Below are positions 1-5,544 of a stretch of DNA of 7,707 bases, in pieces. Numbering within the stretch: the stretch's first letter is position 1; every line of letters begins with the position of its first letter. The notes under the pieces were generated by a model. It worked only from the letters and a program-made list of their open reading frames with translations. It was not told where the DNA came from and ran no database searches. The DNA comes from Fidelibacterota bacterium (lineage in GTDB: Bacteria; Fidelibacterota; Fidelibacteria; Fidelibacterales; DSDE01): positions 1-7,707 of the forward strand of contig DSDE01000349.1 in assembly GCA_011049095.1 (NCBI GenBank). The letters run 5' to 3'. The position numbers and the translations under genes are program-made.

Positions 1-64
1 CTGTAAAGGTTAATCATCTTCAGAAATTCTTAGATTTATAAAAAACAGTAAACCGGAGAAAAAG

Positions 65-3000
65 ATGTGTAAAAAATATTTATTTGCAGCTATCTTAATA
101 TTTCGTGTCGGATGGCTCTATGCTTTGGAATTTGAATATGCCTACGGGCTGTATAGCTGTTTCGATACTGTTCAAAAAAATGAGCGGGGTTATGAAGCCA
201 TTCCCACATCAGATGGCGGCTATGCCATTGTTGGCTATACCACCACATTGGCCGGCCATCGAGATGTTTTATTGGTTAAAACCAATACAAAAGGGGATAC
301 TTTATGGACACGCACCTATGGTGGCGATTATGATGACGAAGGGCGCAGCATCAAACAGCTCAACGATGGCTCTTATGTAATTTTAGCAATGGCCAAAAGC
401 TTTGGAGCAGGCAACAGCGCCAACTGGTGGACCATTCGCGTCAGTGGCGAAAACGGCGATATGATCTGGCAGCACCATACCGGCAATACAGGCGCCGATG
501 AGCCGGCAAGGGTTTTGGTTTCGCCAGGCGATGCCATCTATGTGGCGGGAACCTATTATGGCGGCGCGCCTGAAAGCGGCGGTACGTATGATGGATATCT
601 GGAGAAGCTGAATACAGGCACCGGTGAGATGGAATGGGTGGAGTCTATTCATTATGGTACGCATGAATACATCACCAATGCCGCTTTGGCTGCCAATGGC
701 GACATTCTCCTGGTGGGCTATATGAATGATAAGGAAACATCCAGTCATCGTTTAACAACGCTTGTTGTGCGTGTCAATTCTGCCGGTGAACGAGTCTGGA
801 TCCGAAAAATTCCCAATGCAAAAAAGAACCTTGGTTATGGCATCACCGAGCTTCCCAACGGTGAATTGATTGTAGTCGCTTCGATTGATCTTTTTTGGAG
901 TGGCTGCGAGACAAAGCCCAAAGGACACTTCAAGCGGCTCACCGCCACAGGTGAGGAAATCCGAGTCGCTGATTTTAATAGTTGCGGCGAATATATTCCC
1001 CGGGACGTCATTGCTGTTTCTGATGATGAGTTTGTGGTGGCTGGCTATGGCGGACGCGTAGGTAATGGCGGCTCTCAGACTTCCATTTTGGCGAAATATG
1101 ACACCACGATGACGGAGCTCTGGATTCGCGCTTACGGCGGCCGGGACCGCTGGAATGGGCTCTACTCTGTGGTTCAGGCAGAAGATGGCGGATTCATTGC
1201 CGGGGGCTACCTGACCATGAAGGACGTCGGCACCTCACCCAAATATGATGAGCAGCTCAGCATTCTGAAGACTGACACCAATGGCAAAGCCGATCAGTTC
1301 TATATTTCCAAAAATCCCGTCGCTTTTGGAGAAAGCTACATCAATAGCACCGTCTATGACACGATTTTTTATACCAACCGCGGCTTTTATCCGCTTCATT
1401 TTTATAATGGTTTCGATGATCCCTATCATTCACCATTGATAATTCACAGCGGGCAGTACGGCAATCAAAATTTAGAGCCCAACGCGGCAGATACGGCCTG
1501 GACTATTCTCAAATTCACTCCGCCCGATACGCTGACTTATACCAATAATATGTATGTGAAATGGCAGTGGCAGCCTTACACAATGGATAAAACCATCAAT
1601 GTGGCTGTCAGTGGCAGGGGGATTTTGCCGCCGGACCCGGAGCTGAGCCTTTCTGCTGATTCGCTCTTTTTTGGGGAATGTCTCATCGGCGACACAAAAG
1701 TGGACAGCGTGCAGATTCTCAATAGCGGGGAATCGCCGCTGACACTCAATTCTACAGAAATCAGTGTGAAAAGTGCCCATTTTGCCATAGTGGAAGGGAA
1801 TGTCAGCAGCCCGATTACCTTGCAGTCCGGTGAATTTCACCAACTATTGGTTCAGTTTGCACCGCAATCGATGGGACCGCTCACAGCAAGTTTAAGCATC
1901 CTTAGCAATGCGCCTAGTTCGCCGGATTTAATCCATTTGGAAGGGACAGGCTTGCTGCGGCAGCTCAGTTTTGATTCTCAAAATCTGGCTTTTGGCAATC
2001 TGCCTCTGGGCGAAAGTGGTCTTGACACTCTGCGCATCAGCAACAGCGGAAACGTCAACGTAAGTTTGGATAGCATTCTCATTGCATCAGGCGCTGAGTT
2101 TTTTAGTATCAGCGGCGGAGGGTTTAGTGACCCCCTGATTTTAGAGCCCGGCGCTGAGCATTTCGTCACGGTGAGTTTTACACCACTGGAAGCCATTCAA
2201 TATGCCGGTGAAATGCAGCTTTTCAGCAATTTCGAAGATTCGCCAAATTCTTTTACCCTCACCGGAGCCGGCGTTGTCCCTGAATTGGGCATTTCACCGG
2301 AAAATCTGGACTTTGGAGAAATTCAAGTGGGCGGGGTGAAAAGCGACAGCTTGATTCTGACCAATAGCGGGGAGGCACCGCTGCTGTTGAATCAAGTCGC
2401 GCTTTCCGGTGATTCGGATTTTAGCATCACTGCCGGTCTCATCGATGGAGAACTTGAACTTATTCCCGGTAAATCGCACACTGTGACAATCGATTTTCTG
2501 CCAAGCACAGCCGTAATCCACAGCGCTTATTTGATTATTGAACACAGTGCAGAGAGTTCGCCAGATTCTGTTTTGCTAACTGGTGAAGGTGTCATAGGCA
2601 TAGCCCAATTGACTGCTGATTCATTGAATTTTGGTGAAGTATTTCTCGATAGCGTTGCGCTGGATAGCATCTATATCAGCAACAGCGGCAACGGAGATTT
2701 GACGCTTTATCCGGTTTTTCTCGACGACGAGAGCGCTTCTTTTGCCATTTATGCCGGCACTTTTACTGATAGTCTCATACTCCTGCCTGATGAGCGGCAT
2801 CTCTTTGTTCTGGGATTTATACCAACAATAGAAGGGGAAAAGCTTGCTGCACTCATCATTCCCCATAATGGAGAAAATGTCGCCGATACAGTGCTCCTGA
2901 GTGGTGTGGGTCAACGGTGGCTCAGCCTCGACGGACAAATTCCCCAGCATTTCGAGCTGGGACAAAATTTCCCCAATCCTTTCAATCCGGTGACACAGAT

Positions 3001-3214
3001 ACCGCTGGCGCTGCCGCAGCAAAGCCATATTCGCCTCACTCTTTACAGCCTTACCGGCCAGGCAGTGGCGATTCTCTTTGATGGCGAAATGCCCGCCGGC
3101 TATCACCGTTTCGCCTTTGTGCCGCAGACCTACCAATTGGCCAATGGTGTCTATTTCTACAGAGTCAGCAGCGTTGATTTCAATGACGTAAAAAAAATGA
3201 TCTATCTGAAATAG
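65..3214 (+). CDS. Secreted multi-domain protein: beta-propeller-like region, five ASH-type repeats, T9SS type A sorting domain
   Basis: Predicted type IX secretion cargo of 1049 residues, exported by Sec and then released or anchored at the cell surface. A signal peptide covers about residues 1-20 (basic start, hydrophobic core, cleavage probably after LYA). Residues about 42-405 hold degenerate repeats of roughly 45-65 residues, each with a strand like DGGYAIVGY followed by a turn and W-[TI]-R (WTRTYGG at 81, WIRKIP at 245, WIRAYGG at 353), which suggests a beta-propeller. Residues 412-950 hold five ASH/choice-of-anchor-D-like Ig domains. Residues 963-1049 are the sorting domain, with NFPNPFNP, LYSLTGQAV, NGVYFYRV and the terminal KKMIYLK. 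The ATG at 65 follows GGAG at 55-58 by six bases and begins directly with the signal peptide. No catalytic motif is visible, so adhesion, matrix or cell-wall-associated binding is inference. The export route is much surer than the role. The gene is alone on its strand and convergent with the next. Confidence 0.93.
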   Translation: MCKKYLFAAILIFRVGWLYALEFEYAYGLYSCFDTVQKNERGYEAIPTSDGGYAIVGYTTTLAGHRDVLLVKTNTKGDTLWTRTYGGDYDDEGRSIKQLNDGSYVILAMAKSFGAGNSANWWTIRVSGENGDMIWQHHTGNTGADEPARVLVSPGDAIYVAGTYYGGAPESGGTYDGYLEKLNTGTGEMEWVESIHYGTHEYITNAALAANGDILLVGYMNDKETSSHRLTTLVVRVNSAGERVWIRKIPNAKKNLGYGITELPNGELIVVASIDLFWSGCETKPKGHFKRLTATGEEIRVADFNSCGEYIPRDVIAVSDDEFVVAGYGGRVGNGGSQTSILAKYDTTMTELWIRAYGGRDRWNGLYSVVQAEDGGFIAGGYLTMKDVGTSPKYDEQLSILKTDTNGKADQFYISKNPVAFGESYINSTVYDTIFYTNRGFYPLHFYNGFDDPYHSPLIIHSGQYGNQNLEPNAADTAWTILKFTPPDTLTYTNNMYVKWQWQPYTMDKTINVAVSGRGILPPDPELSLSADSLFFGECLIGDTKVDSVQILNSGESPLTLNSTEISVKSAHFAIVEGNVSSPITLQSGEFHQLLVQFAPQSMGPLTASLSILSNAPSSPDLIHLEGTGLLRQLSFDSQNLAFGNLPLGESGLDTLRISNSGNVNVSLDSILIASGAEFFSISGGGFSDPLILEPGAEHFVTVSFTPLEAIQYAGEMQLFSNFEDSPNSFTLTGAGVVPELGISPENLDFGEIQVGGVKSDSLILTNSGEAPLLLNQVALSGDSDFSITAGLIDGELELIPGKSHTVTIDFLPSTAVIHSAYLIIEHSAESSPDSVLLTGEGVIGIAQLTADSLNFGEVFLDSVALDSIYISNSGNGDLTLYPVFLDDESASFAIYAGTFTDSLILLPDERHLFVLGFIPTIEGEKLAALIIPHNGENVADTVLLSGVGQRWLSLDGQIPQHFELGQNFPNPFNPVTQIPLALPQQSHIRLTLYSLTGQAVAILFDGEMPAGYHRFAFVPQTYQLANGVYFYRVSSVDFNDVKKMIYLK
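1298..2914 (+). repeat. Five tandem ASH/Ig-like domain-coding repeats, about 105 codons each
   Basis: Approximate units are residues 412-519, 526-629, 632-736, 740-843 and 847-950 of the secreted protein. Each opens with a strand like LxFGE, continues with DS-[LIV]-x-[LI]-xNSG, has a central FxPxxx strand pair, and closes with L-[TS]-GxG. The first unit is divergent (VAFGESYINS, then TNRG in place of NSG, closing SGRG) and is easy to miss. The pattern matches the ASH (ASPM-SPD-2-Hydin) or choice-of-anchor D Ig-like fold common in T9SS cargo. The copies have diverged at DNA level except for short conserved blocks, so this is an old protein-level duplication and not a recent DNA repeat. Confidence 0.8.
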
Positions 3215-3262
3215 GAGTCAAGAAAAGGTGGCTGGAGCACAACTCAATTCGCGGTTTTTGGG

Positions 3263-4609
3263 CTAAAAGCTAAATTCTAACCCAAGGCTTATGTGGGAAA
3301 AATTTTTCATATTTTTAAAAAAAGAGTCGCTTTTCCAGCCCTGAAATTGGCTTATAGCGCCTTTTAGTAAAAAATGGTCGTTGAGAATGTAATCGAGACT
3401 CAATCCTAAAAGCGCGCCTTCGGCATCACCGCTAATCATCGTCATTGCTTTGCTTTCCAAGCAATCGTTAAGCCACCAACGGCTGGCGCTGAGGGAAATG
3501 GCTTGTTTCATAAAACCCAGAAAGGGCAATCCCATTCCCGGTAAAAAATCTTCACCCAGATCTCGGGCTTTTCGCAGCTTGTCCACCGTCTCCTCTAAAG
3601 TTGCGGGATTCATCAGGTCGGCAGGATCAAAATCAGCAGGCAAAGCAAAACCTTGTGCTTTCAGTATCTTTTTGCCCATATACTGAGCGGTGAGCATAAT
3701 ATCCGCCGGCGCAGTGTATTCCGCTTGGAGGACATACTGCAGGTAGCGGCCATCCCAATCAATGGCTCTTTCACCAGAGAGAGAATTTTTTGTAAGATAG
3801 AGTGCGCCTTCGCCCCGCAATATTATGTCTCCCCAAAAGCGAAAAAAATCGAGCCCAAAGACCTCTGTTTTGCGATAAGCAAAAGTGGCTTTAAGCGGCG
3901 GAAATGAAGTGGCGGAGCTTTCAATGGCCAGAAGCTGCGGAATCCGGTCAAAGCCGCTGAAATAACTGACGGAAAAGTCGCTTTCTAAAATCTTGCCCCG
4001 CAGACGCAGGCCATATTCCTGGGGACTTTCCGGTGCAAGAGCCTCTTCAAAGGGATTAATTGTCATTGGCAAAGCGGCTGGGCTTGCTTTAGGGAGATTG
4101 ATTGGAAAATCTGCTTCATTCAGCGGAAAAGTGTGCGGCTGATGCTCAAAATTGACAATGCCCTCAATGATGATTTTTTCCAGATTAAAAGTACATGCGC
4201 CGCTCCAAAGCGCCTTTTTGCGCTCGATTCCGGTTTCAAAAAGATAATAGAAGTCAAAGGGATTGATATTGTCGGTGGGATTATTTTGATCGGCATAGCC
4301 CCAGACCAGAATCTGCCGCCCGATGCGCAGATCACCAAATCGGGGAAACCATTGGAGATAGCTTTCCCGAATAGTGGCTTTGCTGCTCTGATAATCTTGC
4401 CAACGGCTTTCTATTGCGGCGCTTGTTTTCCATTCCCAATTGCCGTGAGCCAGATCAAGATTGACATTCATCGCCCGAAAAGGCAGCTCCAGCTCGCTTT
4501 GATCGTGCCATTGCCAGCGCAGAAGCGGATAGATTTCCCCGCCGTATTGAAAATCTGCACCCACTAAGACGCTTGCAAAGATCATTAAAAAGAGTGTTTT
4601 CGTTTTCAT
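3263..4609 (-). CDS. Predicted outer-membrane beta-barrel protein, DUF1302-like, last gene of the exporter block
   Basis: The product is 448 residues with a signal peptide (about residues 1-18, cleavage after VGA). The mature chain has many short amphipathic, aromatic-rich strands and ends in LGLEFSF; a C-terminal phenylalanine on an alternating strand is the usual signal for outer-membrane barrel assembly. Residues 103-117 read WGYADQNNPTDNINP, closely resembling the WG...NP.D..NP element of DUF1302-type outer-membrane proteins that accompany RND exporters. Assignment to that family is inference from this motif and context. The start at 4609 is preferred over the upstream in-frame ATG at 4690 because it begins exactly at the signal peptide and leaves 10 bases after the upstream stop. 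The longer version would overlap the LolA-like gene by 71 bases and bury the signal peptide behind 27 charged residues. The probable role is the outer-membrane exit or acceptor for the exporter's substrate. An unrelated porin is the alternative. Confidence 0.88.
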   Translation of the reverse strand: MKTKTLFLMIFASVLVGADFQYGGEIYPLLRWQWHDQSELELPFRAMNVNLDLAHGNWEWKTSAAIESRWQDYQSSKATIRESYLQWFPRFGDLRIGRQILVWGYADQNNPTDNINPFDFYYLFETGIERKKALWSGACTFNLEKIIIEGIVNFEHQPHTFPLNEADFPINLPKASPAALPMTINPFEEALAPESPQEYGLRLRGKILESDFSVSYFSGFDRIPQLLAIESSATSFPPLKATFAYRKTEVFGLDFFRFWGDIILRGEGALYLTKNSLSGERAIDWDGRYLQYVLQAEYTAPADIMLTAQYMGKKILKAQGFALPADFDPADLMNPATLEETVDKLRKARDLGEDFLPGMGLPFLGFMKQAISLSASRWWLNDCLESKAMTMISGDAEGALLGLSLDYILNDHFLLKGAISQFQGWKSDSFFKNMKNFSHISLGLEFSF

Positions 4610-4617
4610 AGAGAATG

Positions 4618-4621
4618 CCTC
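4618..4621 (-). promoter_or_regulatory. Ribosome binding site of the barrel gene, overlapping the upstream stop codon
   Basis: On the minus strand GAGG lies eight bases before the ATG at 4609. It includes bases of the TGA (4622-4620) that ends the LolA-like gene. This placement supports the 4609 start and suggests translational coupling, with ribosomes finishing the LolA-like protein and re-initiating on the barrel gene. The match to the anti-Shine-Dalgarno sequence is short. Confidence 0.5.
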
Positions 4622-5378
4622 ACATCGGATTGCGCTGAAGATTTTTCTCCTGAAAGATCGTCTCATCCAGGCCACCGTCAAGCTCCACATCTTTCATCTT
4701 CAGTTCGGTGCTGTGATTGCTGAGCAAATCCTTTACTATGATACTTTTCAGAAAATCGTAATCTTTTATTTTAGTGAATTCTATAGTTTTCACCTTCCAA
4801 AGCTCTCCTTTCTGATTGTAGAAATGCTCCTGAATGGGCAAGAGCTTCTCCTTAGCAACCCAGGTGATAATTTTGCTGTAGGATGATTCTGCCTCCGCTT
4901 TGGGAATGCTTTCCAAAATGAAACATTCCACAGCGGCAAGAGATTCAGCGCCGATGATTTTGTAATCATAATCATCCAGCTCTCGATTGCTCATATCCTC
5001 ATAACTCATATCACTGCCCATAAAATTATCAGCTTTATCAGATGAACGGATATAGCGGGTCTTTTTGAAAGCCGGCAGCCAGAGGACCATTTCATCATCT
5101 TTGTTAAGGCGCTCAATTTTTAGAAATGCCACGCCCTTATCCCGAGCCGGCGCGAGAAACCAGATAATCTGCTTACGGTTATTATCAATTCCGAGAGATC
5201 GCAGCTCTTTGGTCTGGCTTTTTCCCGATTTATTGGTCAATGTCATCGTCAATGTGGCGCGGCTATCTTTGGGTTTGGCTTTTGCATCCAGCGCCTCTGC
5301 AAGCTCCCGACCGTTCATCGCCGGCAATGACGCCGCTGCCAGCAATGAGAAAATGATGATTCGCGCGAAAACTTTCAT
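4620..5378 (-). CDS. Periplasmic LolA-like outer membrane lipoprotein-sorting family protein
   Basis: The product is 252 residues and is predicted to be a soluble periplasmic carrier for a hydrophobic ligand. Residues 1-20 are a signal peptide ending ASLPA. There is no lipobox cysteine, so it should not itself be a lipoprotein. Family features in order are IIWFLAPARDKGVAFLKI (71-88), LWLPAFKKTRYIRSS (99-113) and FMGSDMSYEDMS (119-130), followed by strands such as ITWVAKEKLLPI. The 'LPA..K.RYI' and 'F.GSD.SYED' pair is characteristic of the LolA_like family found beside MMPL/RND exporters; it is not the classical LolA of the LolCDE pathway. The ATG at 5378 is chosen because the signal peptide begins there and a strong AAGGAG lies six bases upstream; the frame stays open to 5543 but encodes unrelated charged sequence. 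It sits between the exporter and barrel genes, so it probably bridges the two membranes. The fold assignment is firm; the ligand is unknown. Confidence 0.93.
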   Translation of the reverse strand: MKVFARIIIFSLLAAASLPAMNGRELAEALDAKAKPKDSRATLTMTLTNKSGKSQTKELRSLGIDNNRKQIIWFLAPARDKGVAFLKIERLNKDDEMVLWLPAFKKTRYIRSSDKADNFMGSDMSYEDMSNRELDDYDYKIIGAESLAAVECFILESIPKAEAESSYSKIITWVAKEKLLPIQEHFYNQKGELWKVKTIEFTKIKDYDFLKSIIVKDLLSNHSTELKMKDVELDGGLDETIFQEKNLQRNPM

Positions 5379-5384
5379 TTTATT

Positions 5385-5390
5385 CTCCTT
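5385..5390 (-). promoter_or_regulatory. Strong ribosome binding site of the LolA-like gene
   Basis: On the minus strand AAGGAG lies six bases before the ATG at 5378. It is joined to a run of nine adenines (5397-5389, sharing its first two bases). It is the best Shine-Dalgarno match in the window and decides the start against the upstream in-frame ATG at 5531. Confidence 0.8.
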
Positions 5391-5486
5391 TTTTTTTCTT
5401 GATGAAATCGCGGCTAAACAATGGTGAAAAAGCTCCGATTTTCCCCCATTTTCCCGTCTCCCCCTGTGGAATAGGCTCCGTCCCTG

Positions 5487-5515
5487 ATGGAATATAGTCC
5501 CTTGTCGTATTCCAT
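5487..5515. repeat. Perfect 8-bp inverted repeat in the gap between exporter and LolA-like genes
   Basis: ATGGAATA at 5487-5494 is inverted as TATTCCAT at 5508-5515, with a 13-base spacer. A further direct copy, TGGAATA, lies at 5467-5473 with similar downstream sequence (GGCTCCGTCCCT against TAGTCCCT). The element sits in the only long intergenic gap of the minus-strand block (5379-5544). No uridine run follows the hairpin on the minus strand, so it does not look like an intrinsic terminator. It could be an operator, an mRNA processing or stability hairpin, or a fragment of a dispersed intergenic repeat. The symmetry is certain; a function is not. Confidence 0.4.
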
Positions 5516-5544
5516 TACGCAAGTGTCGCATTTCACGGGGCAAG

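Noticed and set aside
1..64. Possible promoter upstream of the secreted protein gene (AT-rich TAGATTTATAA around 31-41)
   Set aside because: It resembles a Bacteroidetes-type TAnnTTTG box with one mismatch, but no matching upstream box is seen at proper spacing, and only 64 bases are available.
2621..3136. Open frame of 171 codons on the minus strand inside the secreted protein gene
   Set aside because: It lies wholly antisense to a gene with clear domain structure and T9SS signal, shows no family motif or signal peptide, and has unlikely composition.
3215..3262. Bidirectional terminator between the convergent genes
   Set aside because: No stable GC-rich stem followed by a T run is visible in either direction; termination here is likely but not shown by sequence.
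4133..4567. Open frame of 144 codons on the plus strand opposite the barrel gene
   Set aside because: It overlaps the conserved WG..NP..NP region of the real gene in antisense and shows no domain of its own.
4610..4690. N-terminal extension of the barrel protein to the ATG at 4690
   Set aside because: It would overlap the upstream gene by 71 bases and place the signal peptide internally; the ATG at 4609 fits both signal peptide and ribosome site.
5379..5543. N-terminal extension of the LolA-like protein to 5543 or to the ATG at 5531
   Set aside because: The extra 55 residues are charged and unrelated to the family, and would hide the signal peptide that starts at 5378 behind a strong AAGGAG.
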